Source: Alphaproteobacteria bacterium (lineage in GTDB: Bacteria; Pseudomonadota; Alphaproteobacteria; UBA11136). From it: 50,018 nt of DNA. Both the position numbers and the translations under genes were made by a program. The stretch covers positions 1 through 50,018 of the forward strand of contig JASLYJ010000011.1 in NCBI GenBank assembly GCA_030739855.1, read 5' to 3'. Positions 1 to 9,234 of this stretch are shown piece by piece. The first letter of the stretch is position 1; each line of letters begins with the position of its first letter. Below the pieces are notes generated by a model. That model saw only the letters and a program-made list of their open reading frames with translations. It was not told where the DNA came from and did no database searches.

Positions 1-350
1 CCCTTCGTCTGCGCGACAGGATCCAGGACTACGGGATTGTCTCCGTGGCTGTTCTGGAGCCCGGTGACGAAGTGCTTGCCATCGAAAACTGGGTTATGAG
101 CTGTCGTGTGTTTTCGCGAAGACTGGAATATGTTATGCGCCATCTTATCTCTGAGCGGGCGCGAAAGGCGGGCGTGGAACACCTGCATCTGGTCTATCAG
201 CAGTCTGACCGCAACGGTTTGTTGGTGGATTTGTTGCCGGAACTAGGCTTTGCTTCCGGGGGGGAGAGTGGAGAGGGAGCGGCATGGGTTTCCGCCGCCG
301 ATTCCCCCGACGGTATGCCTGCACACCATATGACAATCATCTGTTCTTGA
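1..350 (+). CDS. FkbH-like HAD-superfamily protein, C-terminal fragment
   Basis: The frame is open from the left edge (reading LRLRDRIQDYGIVSVAVLEP), so the ORF-track start at 45 is only an internal GTG and the gene begins outside the window. The motif ENWVMSCRVFSRRLEYVM matches the C-terminal acyltransferase-like part of FkbH proteins, where a HAD domain precedes a GNAT-like region. FkbH proteins load glyceryl-type or other small acyl units onto acyl carrier proteins. The next gene, 13 bases downstream, encodes an acyl carrier protein, which supports that assignment. About the last 115 residues are visible, so the catalytic HAD motifs cannot be checked. Confidence 0.75.
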   Translation, partial: LRLRDRIQDYGIVSVAVLEPGDEVLAIENWVMSCRVFSRRLEYVMRHLISERARKAGVEHLHLVYQQSDRNGLLVDLLPELGFASGGESGEGAAWVSAADSPDGMPAHHMTIICS

Positions 351-363
351 AGAGCTTGAGATC

Positions 364-621
364 ATGATGCTTATTTCCCCAGATCAGGCCCTGACGATCC
401 TGACCGAGGTTTTCCGGGAGGTTTTCGATGAGGAGGGCCTTGTTCTCACGCTGGAGACAACGGCGGACGATATCGAGGAATGGGACAGCCTCAACCAGAT
501 CAAGCTCATCATTGGCTGTGAGAAGGCCTTTGATATTCGTCTCAAACCACGAGAGATCAACGGCTTGCAGAATGTGGGCGAGATGGTGGACCACCTGGTC
601 CGTCATTTCTCCAGCGTCTGA
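364..621 (+). CDS. Acyl carrier protein
   Basis: An 85-residue acidic protein with the phosphopantetheine attachment motif EWDSLNQIKLI; Ser42 is the expected attachment site. Length and helical pattern fit a stand-alone acyl carrier protein. It lies between an FkbH-like gene and an MBOAT acyltransferase, so it probably carries the acyl or glyceryl group used to decorate a surface polysaccharide rather than serving fatty-acid synthesis. Two tandem ATG codons start it; the first follows the purine-rich stretch GAAGAGCTTGAG. Confidence 0.85.
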   Translation: MMLISPDQALTILTEVFREVFDEEGLVLTLETTADDIEEWDSLNQIKLIIGCEKAFDIRLKPREINGLQNVGEMVDHLVRHFSSV

Positions 622-677
622 CTGATTTTCTCTGTCCTTCAGACCCTAGATAGCTGATCAAATGAATACAGGCGCGT

Positions 678-2165
678 ATGCTTTTCAGTAGCCCGGGATT
701 TCTTTTTGTCTTTCTGCCTCTGTGCCTTCTGGCCTTTCACCTGACCTTATGGAAAGCTGGGGGAACGGCGGCCATGGGCGTCTCTGTGCTGTTTTCGGTA
801 TTCTTCTACGGCTGGTGGAATCCGCCTTATCTAGCGCTTTTATTGGGGTCCATAGGGGGCAACTTCCTTTTCGCGAGGCGGCTTTCCAGAGTCCCTTCGC
901 GCTTCCTTCTGGGCTTGGCTATTATCTTCAACTTGGCCCTACTCGGCTATTTTAAGTACCGTAATTTCTTTCTTGAGAACATAGGTTTTGCCGTAGGGGA
1001 GACGTGGTCCTTCGGGACCATTTTCATTCCATTAGGAATTTCCTTTTTTACCTTTCAACAAATAGCCCTCCTTATAGACTCTAACGACGGGGAGGTTTCC
1101 CATCCACCCGGGGTGCTGGATTACACCCAGTTCGTGATTTTCTTTCCCCAGCTGATCGCCGGGCCCATCATTCTTTTTCGTGAGCTTTCGGACCAGCTGG
1201 CGGACTTGCGTGCCGGGAAGGGAGCGGGCCTGGCCTTGTTTGGTCCCGGCCTGGTGGTATTTCTGATGGGTTTGTTCAAGAAGGTCTGTCTGGCCGACAA
1301 CATAGCACCCTTTGCCGATATTGTGTTTTCCCATGCCACGGAACTAACCATGCTGGAGGCCTGGGCCGGGGCCGTGGCGTACGCTTTACAACTTTATTTC
1401 GATTTCTCCGGTTATTCGGATATGGCCGTGGGGCTGGGGCTGTTGTTTGGGCTGTGCCTTCCCATCAATTTCGACACGCCTTTCCGTGCTGTTTCAATGA
1501 TTGATTTCTGGAAGCGCTGGCACATGACCATGACCCGGTTCTTCATGATGTATCTCTATGCGCCCGTGGCACTTTCCCTCAACCGTTTTGGACTGGCGCG
1601 GTTTACAAGCCAGACCATGCTGTTCCCCCTGACCGTGGCGGCGCCTATCCTGCTTACCTTTCTGGTGGCGGGTTTGTGGCATGGCGCGGGCTGGACATTT
1701 ATCCTGTTCGGCGCCGTTAACGGGGTGGGGCTGGTGATCAACCATTTGTGGAGGGAGGCAAAGTGCCCGGCCCTACCGCGATTGCTGAACTGGGCGTTGA
1801 CCATGCTGACAGTGCTTATTTCCCTGGTCTATTTCCGGGCCGCAAGCGTGGCCGATGCCCACGCCATTCTGGCCACGTTCTTTTCCCCCGGCGCTTTGGT
1901 CCTGCCTAACTGGCTTTCATGGATGTCCGTGCCCCTTGGCCTGCCCTGGGCCACGCTGGTGGTCTTTACTACAGGTGTTTTCACGATAAAATTCATAACC
2001 TGGGTCGCTGCTCTCGGGGTTTTGTCGCTGGTGATGCCGAACCCAGCCAAGGACTATGACCGTCTGGTTCCCACACCGTTTCTGGCCGTTATCAGCGCGG
2101 TTCTTGTCTGGATGGTGTTGGGTTGGCTCGATGAGCCGCGAACCTTCCTTTACTTCCAATTCTAG
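678..2165 (+). CDS. MBOAT family membrane-bound O-acyltransferase
   Basis: A 495-residue polytopic membrane protein of the AlgI/DltB type. The central motif DFSGYSDMAVGLGLLFG, the following FWKRWHMTMTRF and the catalytic-histidine motif AGLWHGAGWTFILFG are all present in the family order. Length is normal for AlgI-like proteins (about 460-520 residues). The family moves acyl groups across the inner membrane onto extracytoplasmic polysaccharides. An acyl carrier protein gene lies upstream and an SGNH-type partner follows after 8 bases, the usual arrangement for polysaccharide acetylation or acylation. The substrate cannot be read from the sequence. Confidence 0.9.
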   Translation: MLFSSPGFLFVFLPLCLLAFHLTLWKAGGTAAMGVSVLFSVFFYGWWNPPYLALLLGSIGGNFLFARRLSRVPSRFLLGLAIIFNLALLGYFKYRNFFLENIGFAVGETWSFGTIFIPLGISFFTFQQIALLIDSNDGEVSHPPGVLDYTQFVIFFPQLIAGPIILFRELSDQLADLRAGKGAGLALFGPGLVVFLMGLFKKVCLADNIAPFADIVFSHATELTMLEAWAGAVAYALQLYFDFSGYSDMAVGLGLLFGLCLPINFDTPFRAVSMIDFWKRWHMTMTRFFMMYLYAPVALSLNRFGLARFTSQTMLFPLTVAAPILLTFLVAGLWHGAGWTFILFGAVNGVGLVINHLWREAKCPALPRLLNWALTMLTVLISLVYFRAASVADAHAILATFFSPGALVLPNWLSWMSVPLGLPWATLVVFTTGVFTIKFITWVAALGVLSLVMPNPAKDYDRLVPTPFLAVISAVLVWMVLGWLDEPRTFLYFQF

Positions 2166-2173
2166 GTAAAACC

Positions 2174-3148
2174 ATGTTTTTTGTTTGGCGGCGCTTTCTT
2201 CTGGTTCATCTTCCCTTGGCCTTGTTGGGAGTCGCCCTCGCCGCCGAGGGGATAGCTATTCTTTTGAAAGATATTCCTCTGCGGCGGCATGATCTTGATA
2301 AAATCACCGTTGCTTTGAAGCAAGGTGGCCAGTCCGCGGATGTGCTGGTGTTCGGCGATAGCGTCACCCAGGATGTTCTCAAGACGTACAGGATCGCACC
2401 TGACGGACGGGTGGCCAATCTCACTACCAATATGGCGAGCGGCGTTGTCGGGGTCATGTTCCTCCTGAAGCGTTATCTGGAGATCAATCCTTCGCCGCGC
2501 CACCTTGTTCTGGTGGCGAGTCCGGAGTTCCTCAGCTATGACCCGGAGGGAAAGACGGCCGAGGTTTACGTCACGTCTGTCTTTCGTGAAGAAGGCGAGG
2601 TGGCGTGGCTGTCCCGCCACATGCCGGAGGTGTTGGAGAAAACCAGGGAGCCGGCGGTTTTCAATCTAGAAGGAAAAATCGGATATCCCCTGCTTGCTGT
2701 GATAGCACCACGGCCAGACGGAATACCGGAAGGGAAAGTTCTGCCGGTTCCGGACTTGGCCCCGGAGGAGGGCCCCATATCCGAGGCAGCGTTACAAAGC
2801 GTGAGGGGCCGTATTGGCACGGAACTGGGACCGACACCTGTCGTGAAGGTGGTGTTGGGAGAAATCTGTGATCTGGCGAAAATACATGATTTTCAGGTCC
2901 GTGTGCTGCGTGCTCCTATCCCTGCTGAAGTCATAGCCGGGTGGCGTGTCAGTGGTGCACTTGCTGATTTCCAGAATCAGATGGATTCAGTGCTGGCTGC
3001 TTCCTGTCCGGATATTCGATTCGAAAATTTCGGTGCCTGGGGCGAGCTGCCAACAACTGCTATGCGTGAGTCCGACCATCTACGCCGTCCAGGGTGGACC
3101 AACCGCTATGCTCTGGTTCTGAGGGAGTTTGTCGACTCCCTCCCCTAG
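2174..3148 (+). CDS. SGNH/GDSL-like exported protein, probable acyltransferase partner
   Basis: A 324-residue protein with an N-terminal hydrophobic segment (about residues 8-30) that should anchor it in the inner membrane with the domain outside. VLVFGDSVTQD near residue 58 is an SGNH block I motif with the catalytic Ser, and SDHLRRPGW near the C-terminus matches block V, where Asp and His complete the triad. Proteins of this kind (AlgJ/AlgX/PatB-like) work with MBOAT proteins to finish O-acyl transfer. The gene starts 8 bases after the MBOAT gene and is surely co-transcribed. Family assignment is by motif only. Confidence 0.7.
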   Translation: MFFVWRRFLLVHLPLALLGVALAAEGIAILLKDIPLRRHDLDKITVALKQGGQSADVLVFGDSVTQDVLKTYRIAPDGRVANLTTNMASGVVGVMFLLKRYLEINPSPRHLVLVASPEFLSYDPEGKTAEVYVTSVFREEGEVAWLSRHMPEVLEKTREPAVFNLEGKIGYPLLAVIAPRPDGIPEGKVLPVPDLAPEEGPISEAALQSVRGRIGTELGPTPVVKVVLGEICDLAKIHDFQVRVLRAPIPAEVIAGWRVSGALADFQNQMDSVLAASCPDIRFENFGAWGELPTTAMRESDHLRRPGWTNRYALVLREFVDSLP

Positions 3149-3274
3149 AGGAAGAATCGTCTTTCCTGTTTTTCTTTCCACGGCGTGGTTGTGAGGTTGT
3201 CGGTGCAGAGCATGTTGACCATCCCAGTAATGTGCATTAAGTCACTTTCTCCTTGAATATCCATCCATAAGATC

Positions 3275-4525
3275 ATGACGCATTCTTCTTTTACACCTAC
3301 GGAAAGCACACTCCCACGTTTATTCAACGAGATGGCGGCGGTTTGTGCCGGACTCGCTGTGCCGTTCATCGCTTTTGGGCCGGGGGGTATGGGTGTAGCC
3401 ATTGCTATGTGTATTCTGGCCATGGCGTTGAGTTCAGATCGCTCCTTGTTTTTCTCATACACTTGGCATCAGGCCTTTACTATTGTGGGCATGGCTGTCC
3501 TGTTCGTTTTTGCCTGCTGGCTTGTCAGTGCCTTAGGTTCATTCGAGATAGGACGATCTCTTGAAAAATGGGGGCGTACATTCTTCTTTGTTTTTCTAGC
3601 CGTTATGCTGTGGCGGCTTTTGTCAGAAAGTCCTAGGGCCCTGGAACTTTGTTTGCGTGCGGTTATCTTCGGTTCACTAGCCTGTGGAATCTTCGTTCTT
3701 TTGTGCCAATTTTTTATGCCAGAGACGCCAGATTTTCTGAAATATAGCTCCATCGGTAATCTTTTCACTATTCAGAAAGGCTACGGTTCTGTCGCGGCAT
3801 GTCTCATACCGGCAACTCTTGTGGCTGGCTTCGTGCTAGGTGGAAGATGGCGTTGGCTGGGGGTTATCTGTGCGCCTGTGCTGTTTGGCGTAGTCTATTC
3901 CATATGGCAGCCGCCAATACCAAGCCGTGCCGGTCTGCTGGGATTGAGCGGAGGCATACTTATTCTTTGCTTTTGGGTACTGATACGGACACTGCCGCAT
4001 CATCTGGCATGGATGGCGACGATCGTCATCACGGTCTTGTTGTCCTGGACTATCATCAGCCGCCTGCCAGCACCGCCGATTACAGATGAGACCAGTTTCG
4101 AGATTCCCTTCAGCCTCATTGACCAGCACCGTCAGATTATCTGGGGATTTACCTTGGAAAAGGCAAAAGCCGCGCCCTGGTTCGGCCACGGACCGGATGT
4201 GGTCAACCGGCTGCCAGGGGCGGATGTGTGGATACCAAATTTCCGCCAGGAATACATCCCCGCCCACCCCCATAACTGGGCCCTAGAGATATTAGCTGAG
4301 ACTGGTGGAATCGGGTTCTCGGCCCTTGTGGTGGCCTTGTTTCTGTTTCTGCGTGAACTCGTCCGCGCTACCCCTAATATCGTGATTGCCGGAATTCTGG
4401 CACTTAACGGGGTCTTCTGGGCGGCGGGGCTAGTCAATGTCTCGTTCTGGTCGGCGTGGTGGCAGGGAACTTACCTACTGCTTTCCGCTCTTCTTATAGC
4501 TGCCATGGAAAAAGAAAAAGCCTGA
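3275..4525 (+). CDS. O-antigen ligase/polymerase family membrane protein (Wzy_C type)
   Basis: A 416-residue protein with roughly ten to twelve hydrophobic segments and a long extracytoplasmic loop near residues 270-340. The loop carries WFGHGPDVV and, just before the last helices, HPHNWALEILAETGGIG, the signature of the O-antigen ligase family. Such proteins join or polymerise lipid-linked glycans in the periplasm. A 126-base gap separates it from the acylation genes, but the orientation is the same and the theme matches, so it probably belongs to the same surface-polysaccharide locus. It converges with the mscS-like gene, with 10 bases between stops. Confidence 0.85.
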   Translation: MTHSSFTPTESTLPRLFNEMAAVCAGLAVPFIAFGPGGMGVAIAMCILAMALSSDRSLFFSYTWHQAFTIVGMAVLFVFACWLVSALGSFEIGRSLEKWGRTFFFVFLAVMLWRLLSESPRALELCLRAVIFGSLACGIFVLLCQFFMPETPDFLKYSSIGNLFTIQKGYGSVAACLIPATLVAGFVLGGRWRWLGVICAPVLFGVVYSIWQPPIPSRAGLLGLSGGILILCFWVLIRTLPHHLAWMATIVITVLLSWTIISRLPAPPITDETSFEIPFSLIDQHRQIIWGFTLEKAKAAPWFGHGPDVVNRLPGADVWIPNFRQEYIPAHPHNWALEILAETGGIGFSALVVALFLFLRELVRATPNIVIAGILALNGVFWAAGLVNVSFWSAWWQGTYLLLSALLIAAMEKEKA

Positions 4526-4535
4526 TTATGCACCG

Positions 4536-5651
4536 TTACCCAATGGATGTAGTGGCGCTATTTTCTACATGAACGGTGCGAGTGGGGAAGGCAAAAGCCG
4601 CTCCTTCTTCCTCGACGATCTTCTTGATGTCGATCATGTTCGCATTGAGCACGTCGCTCCATGCCAGCCAATCCGTGGTTTTTGTGAAATAATAAAGATC
4701 GAGATTGATGGAGGAACTCCCAAACTCCACCAAATGGACTTTTTGGACGTCATCTTGGGCCACATCGGGGTGGTTCGCTAGATAGGTCCTGATCTTTTTG
4801 ACAATTGCTTCCATTTGCGCGGCGGTAGTGCTGTATTCCAGGCCAATAGTCATTTTGATCCTCCGATGAGTCATGCGCGACCAATTGACCACGGGAGCAT
4901 CGGCGAGTTTGGCGTTGGGGACAGTAATCAGGGCCTTGGAAAAAGAGCGGATTTTTGTCGCCCGCAGCCCGGTAGATTCTACGGTACCTTCCACGAAAGG
5001 GGTCTCAATCCAGTCGCCTTTGGTAAAGGTCTGGTCTATGAATATGGTCAGGCCACCGAACACGTTGGAGACGGTATCCTTAGCGGCTAGCGCCACGGCC
5101 ATGCCGGCAAGGCCCAGTCCACCGAGAAAGGCTGCCACATTTATTCCCCATTCCTGAAGAATTGCCATAAGGCCGAGGAAGGCGATGACGATTTTGGAGG
5201 CGCGAATGAAAAAGCTCTTTAGGTCTTGGGTGAGGGCGGTTCCGAAAGCGCCGGAAAGGTGATCAAAGAAAAAGGAGAGCGGCACCACCATGTTGTAGGT
5301 TATCCAGAAAATAAGAAAGGTGGTTAAAGAGCCGGCCACCGCAAGATGGAAGGTGTGGGTCTGGGTGGCCAACGGCAGCAAGTTGATAGCAGCTAGAAAT
5401 CCGAGAATGATGAAAAGAAACCGCAGCGGGTCTCGTAATGCATCGATGATGTTATCGTCCAGGTCGGTTCTAGTTTTCCTTGCTAGGCGCTTAGCAAAAT
5501 CAGTGACTATGGTAGAGAATAATTTGCGTAGAAACAGAAAGCCCACGAAGACGGCACCGGCCAGTGCCCAGTCGGCTAGGGAAATCCCTTTTATGGAATC
5601 ACCAGAAAGAATAGCGCTCAGGTCTTGTAGCCAAAGGTCCATTTGTTCCAC
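4536..5651 (-). CDS. MscS-family mechanosensitive ion channel
   Basis: A 371-residue inner-membrane protein. It has four or so hydrophobic segments and then the pore helix GGLGLAGMAVALAAKDT (about residues 174-190), with the Gly/Ala packing typical of MscS TM3. The beta-domain segment NVFGGLTIFIDQTFTKGDWIE and the ITVPNAKLAD motif follow. These channels open under membrane tension and release solutes during hypo-osmotic shock. Length is between E. coli MscS (286) and the larger YnaI-type members because of extra N-terminal helices. The gene stands alone; its promoter should lie in the gap before rpoH. Confidence 0.9.
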   Translation of the reverse strand: MEQMDLWLQDLSAILSGDSIKGISLADWALAGAVFVGFLFLRKLFSTIVTDFAKRLARKTRTDLDDNIIDALRDPLRFLFIILGFLAAINLLPLATQTHTFHLAVAGSLTTFLIFWITYNMVVPLSFFFDHLSGAFGTALTQDLKSFFIRASKIVIAFLGLMAILQEWGINVAAFLGGLGLAGMAVALAAKDTVSNVFGGLTIFIDQTFTKGDWIETPFVEGTVESTGLRATKIRSFSKALITVPNAKLADAPVVNWSRMTHRRIKMTIGLEYSTTAAQMEAIVKKIRTYLANHPDVAQDDVQKVHLVEFGSSSINLDLYYFTKTTDWLAWSDVLNANMIDIKKIVEEEGAAFAFPTRTVHVENSATTSIG

Positions 5652-6187
5652 GCTGTAAGTCGCCGTTACGCGAGAGAGATCCCGTTAATGTTGTTAACGA
5701 AACCGCGGTAAAACGCCGCAATTCACATTTATTTTTCCACCGCAATAGGGGATTATTTAAACCATTACAAGGGCATAAGTCGGATAATGGAAAAATTTTC
5801 CTAAATTTTCCGGTTGGCTAAGAGCCGTTTTTTTGCATAAAAATTACCAATTACTTATTAAATCGTGTACAATCTGGGCTCGGTCGCCGCTTTAAGGGGC
5901 CGAGTGCGCCGGTTTCGATACGCTTATGGACGGGCGCCGTTGGGGTATCATATTGCTCATTATAGAGGATGTGGTCATGTGTGTGATGTTTCGTATTCCA
6001 TAATCTTCTGGATAATTGAGTTCGGCGTGGCGGGTGTTCCGTTCGGCGTTGTTTGACGTTGGGTGGTAGGTCGCTTCTCCAAGCATTGGTTCCCCTGTGC
6101 GGTGAGCATATAACGCCGCTTCAGAAGTGAAGAGATCGGCGTGTTAAGAGCACCGGAGCGTAAGGTAGCTCCAAGAGGAGGAAGATT
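5652..6187. other. Intergenic region between the mscS-like gene and rpoH
   Basis: This 536-base stretch has no convincing gene; the short ORFs reported in both strands resemble nothing recognised. It is divergent, so it should hold promoters for both flanking genes. The left half is A/T-rich and the part near rpoH is more mixed. A long 5' region before rpoH would fit its known control at the mRNA level, but I could not establish a specific fold by eye. Confidence 0.5.
5844..5873 (+). promoter_or_regulatory. Candidate sigma-70 promoter upstream of rpoH
   Basis: TTACCA and TACAAT are separated by 18 bases within an A/T-rich stretch and point towards rpoH. Transcription would start about 300 bases before the rpoH ATG, giving a long leader. 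The -10 matches consensus at five of six positions. Other promoters closer to the gene are possible. Confidence 0.35.
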
Positions 6188-7075
6188 ATGACCAGTTTTG
6201 CATTGCCCGCTATTCCCCAGGACGGCGGGTTGCGTAAATACCTTCGGGATATCCAGGCTTTTCCGATGCTGGAACAGCAGGAAGAAGTCGCGCTCGCCAA
6301 GCGTTGGCGTGAGCATGACGATACCGAATCTGCCCACAAGCTCGTTACCAGCCATCTCCGCCTCGTGGCAAAAATTGCCCGTGGGTACCGTGGCTATGGC
6401 CTGCCCCTAGCCGACCTGATTTCGGAAGGTAATGTTGGGCTTATGCGGGCGGTTAAGGGGTTTGACCCCGAGCGCGGGTTTCGGCTTGCCACCTATGCCA
6501 TGTGGTGGATTAGAGCAGCGATTACGGAATACGTCCTGCGTTCGTGGTCTATCGTGAAGATTGGCACGGTAGCTGCGCAGAAGAAGCTATTTTTCGGCCT
6601 GCGCAAGATCAAAGACAGGCTCAAAATTATCGATGCCGGAGAATTATCGCCGGAACAAACCGCGCGGATCGCCGAAGCGATGGACGTGCCCGAAGAAGAT
6701 GTGACCATCATGAATCGCCGGTTTTTGGCTGGTGACGCATCCCTTAACGTGCCATTGACAGGAGAAGATGCCACCGAGCATCTGGATCTTCTTGTGGATG
6801 ACAGGGAGGATCAGGAAACTCTTCTCCAGAAAAGCGAAGAAGGGCAACTACATCGCCGCATGCTGAATCGTGCCCTGGCCACGCTGAAGGATCGGGAACG
6901 CCATATCATCACCGAGCGCCGTCTGAAGGAAGAGCCCTCTACCTTGGAAAGCCTTGCTAAAATTTATAGCATCAGCCGCGAACGGGTGAGACAGATTGAA
7001 GTCCGCGCTTTTGAAAAATTGCGTGAGGCTATGCTCGAGGATTTACCAGAATCCGGAGCAACTACCCTTCTTTGA
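6188..7075 (+). CDS. rpoH: RNA polymerase sigma-32 factor
   Basis: A 295-residue sigma-70-family protein. Region 2 is visible as NVGLMRAVKGFDPERGFRLATYAMWWIRAAI. The RpoH box, which separates heat-shock sigma factors from RpoD, reads QKKLFFGLRK at about residue 130. Region 4.2 ends the protein with SISRERVRQIEVRAFEKL. RpoH directs core polymerase to heat-shock promoters for chaperones and proteases. The start is set by a strong ribosome site (AGAGGAGGAAG) 6-7 bases before ATG. It is a single-gene unit with a 536-base upstream region. Many alphaproteobacteria carry more than one rpoH, so this may be one of two. Confidence 0.95.
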   Translation: MTSFALPAIPQDGGLRKYLRDIQAFPMLEQQEEVALAKRWREHDDTESAHKLVTSHLRLVAKIARGYRGYGLPLADLISEGNVGLMRAVKGFDPERGFRLATYAMWWIRAAITEYVLRSWSIVKIGTVAAQKKLFFGLRKIKDRLKIIDAGELSPEQTARIAEAMDVPEEDVTIMNRRFLAGDASLNVPLTGEDATEHLDLLVDDREDQETLLQKSEEGQLHRRMLNRALATLKDRERHIITERRLKEEPSTLESLAKIYSISRERVRQIEVRAFEKLREAMLEDLPESGATTLL

Positions 7076-7233
7076 GTATTTCTGGAGTGTGTCTTGCACC
7101 TTAATTTCCATGGTGTAGGACAATCGCTGAGAACAATGCATATCCGGATTTTCCTGGCACTTTCACCGTTCCTGCTGGATAAATGCCTAATTGCGGGAGC
7201 TGACTACAAGGCGGACGTGTTGAAATTTGGTTT

Positions 7234-7653
7234 ATGAAACAGGCAAGCTGTCGTCTATCCGTCTGCACGTCTGGTCGTGGCTTGGTAGAAATCACGGGGG
7301 ATATTTCCGGTTGGATCTTGGAGCAGTCTATGGAAAACGGCTTGCTAACGGTTTTCTGCCAGCATACCTCAGCCTCGCTTGTCATCCAGGAAAATGCGGA
7401 CCCATCCGTTCTCCTTGATCTCAATGATTTTTTTGAGCGAGTGGTAGACGACGATCCTTCCCTATACAGGCACAGGGCAGAAGGTGCCGATGACATGCCT
7501 GCCCATATCCGTTCGGCATTAACCCAGAGTCAGCTCTCCATCCCTGTGACCAGTGGGCGCATGGTATTGGGCACATGGCAGGGCATCTATATTTTTGAGC
7601 ACCGTACACGCAGTCACGAACGTACCCTGGCACTCCATCTGGTAGGGGAATAG
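7234..7653 (+). CDS. YjbQ/UPF0047 family protein
   Basis: A 139-residue protein of the YjbQ (UPF0047) family, normally 130-140 residues. The family block CQHTSASLVIQENADPSV and the C-terminal GTWQGIYIFEHRTRSHERT are both present. Family members form trimers with a conserved Cys/His surface, and some show weak thiamine-phosphate synthase activity; the physiological role is unsettled. It converges with the metallophosphoesterase gene, with only 6 bases between stop codons, and no obvious terminator between them. Confidence 0.9.
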   Translation: MKQASCRLSVCTSGRGLVEITGDISGWILEQSMENGLLTVFCQHTSASLVIQENADPSVLLDLNDFFERVVDDDPSLYRHRAEGADDMPAHIRSALTQSQLSIPVTSGRMVLGTWQGIYIFEHRTRSHERTLALHLVGE

Positions 7654-7659
7654 GGAAAT

Positions 7660-8481
7660 CTAAGCCCAGGGGAAAGGCTGCGGTTCACCGTAATCACCAA
7701 TATAGCTGATATGGGTGACGAGCCCCGTTTCAGGTCGCCAGAAATGGAGGTAGCAGGCCGGTGGTTCACTAATCCACTGTGCTGGAGATTCCTGCCCTAG
7801 ATCCAACGCCACCTGGAACCCAGGTGATGGCGCTGTGCATACCACTGTTTCATGCCAGCGCAGATGCACCGGCCGGTGTAAATGACCACAGACGATACGC
7901 TCCACGTGGTGATGCTGCGAAACCATAGCGCCCAAAGCATCGGAATTGCCGCACATCATAGTGTCCATATGGGTAATACCGGAAACACAAGGCGGATGGT
8001 GCATGAGGATCATGGTGGGTCGCGAGGGGGATTCATTCAGGCATTCGTCAAGCCAGGCAATCTGGGAATCATCAAGCCAGCCTCCGGGTTCTCCTGGCAC
8101 TAGGGTGTCGAGCGCTACCAGGCGCAGCGGAAAATCTTCCACGGTGTAGTTCAGAAAATCGCAATCCTTGTTCGTGGGTTCGGGGAAATAGCCTTGATCC
8201 GCGAAGGCCTCTCGCAGGGCGCTACGGTTGTCATGATTGCCAGGGATGAGATAGGCCGGACATTCTAGAGGTGCTAGAATCTCGCGTAGATAGGAATATT
8301 CCTCAGGGTTGCCCTGATCGACAAGGTCACCGGTGGCGATGACAAGGTCGGGAGTGAGAACGGAGAGGTGGTCAACACAGTCACGTAGCAACGCACCTGT
8401 ATCAATTCTCGTGAAGGGTAGGTCTCCTCCCACATCCGAGGGAAGCTTGATGTGCATGTCACTTATCTGGGCGATAATCAT
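7660..8481 (-). CDS. Metallophosphoesterase, CpdA-like
   Basis: A 273-residue calcineurin-type phosphoesterase with every metal-site motif in order: ISDMHIK at the N-terminus, GDLVDQG, GNHDNR, MHHPP and CGHLHRP. Length and N-terminal sequence fit the CpdA class (cAMP or other cyclic nucleotide phosphodiesterases), which use two metals to hydrolyse phosphodiesters in the cytoplasm. The natural substrate cannot be decided from motifs. It lies 38 bases downstream of apt on the same strand, so a shared purine-nucleotide operon is plausible. Confidence 0.85.
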   Translation of the reverse strand: MIIAQISDMHIKLPSDVGGDLPFTRIDTGALLRDCVDHLSVLTPDLVIATGDLVDQGNPEEYSYLREILAPLECPAYLIPGNHDNRSALREAFADQGYFPEPTNKDCDFLNYTVEDFPLRLVALDTLVPGEPGGWLDDSQIAWLDECLNESPSRPTMILMHHPPCVSGITHMDTMMCGNSDALGAMVSQHHHVERIVCGHLHRPVHLRWHETVVCTAPSPGFQVALDLGQESPAQWISEPPACYLHFWRPETGLVTHISYIGDYGEPQPFPWA

Positions 8482-8519
8482 GGAAGGGAAGAGGCCGCCC
8501 CGGGGATGGTCACAACGCC

Positions 8520-9035
8520 CTATTCGTCATAGGACACAAGAGCGGTAAAGGGAACATCGAGCTTATCGCGACCGTTGAGGAAAGTCAGTTCGATTAGACA
8601 GGCCGCGCCCTCGACTTCCGCGCCCGCCTGTCGGAGCAGTTTGATGCTGGCAGTCATGGTTCCCCCGGTAGCTAGAAGGTCGTCGAGGACAACAACCTTT
8701 TGCCCTGGTTCGACACAATCGGCTTGTACTTCGATGGTGTCGGTTCCGTACTCGAGATCATAGGTAAAGGAAGTGGTTTTTCCGGGAAGCTTCCCCTTCT
8801 TGCGTACCATGGCGAAACCACAACCAAGTTTAAGCGCCAGTGGTGCGGCCATAAGGAAACCACGGGATTCTATCCCGGCAAGAATATCGGGGTTGTAGTC
8901 CCTCACGGAGGCAGCCATCCGCCCCATGGCTACTTGCCAGGCATCGGGATGCGCTAAAAGGGTGGAGATGTCATAGAAAAGAATTCCAGGTTTGGGAAAA
9001 TCGGGAATTGCGCGGATATGGTCTTTCAGATCCAT
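8520..9035 (-). CDS. apt: Adenine phosphoribosyltransferase
   Basis: A 171-residue type I phosphoribosyltransferase, the usual length for Apt. The N-terminus [15 protein letters not shown] is typical of bacterial Apt, and the PRPP-binding loop reads [14 protein letters not shown]. The enzyme salvages adenine by joining it to PRPP, giving AMP, in the cytoplasm. It is the first gene of a probable two-gene operon with the metallophosphoesterase and is divergent from the symporter gene. Confidence 0.95.
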   Translation of the reverse strand: MDLKDHIRAIPDFPKPGILFYDISTLLAHPDAWQVAMGRMAASVRDYNPDILAGIESRGFLMAAPLALKLGCGFAMVRKKGKLPGKTTSFTYDLEYGTDTIEVQADCVEPGQKVVVLDDLLATGGTMTASIKLLRQAGAEVEGAACLIELTFLNGRDKLDVPFTALVSYDE

Positions 9036-9234
9036 ATAACAAAAATTCCACTATTATTGACTGTGGTCATTGGCTTGCGTGGGGACATGGTACCCCTTGT
9101 AGGGCTTGTAGGCAATTTCCCTAAGGCAGGCCGTGTATGGAGAAGAAAAAAGGGGGTCATGAGTGTAGCGTATTTGCAGTATTTGTAGGAATAGGGCAGG
9201 CTCCGGGGCGTTTTATTGGGGAATGGGATGCCTT

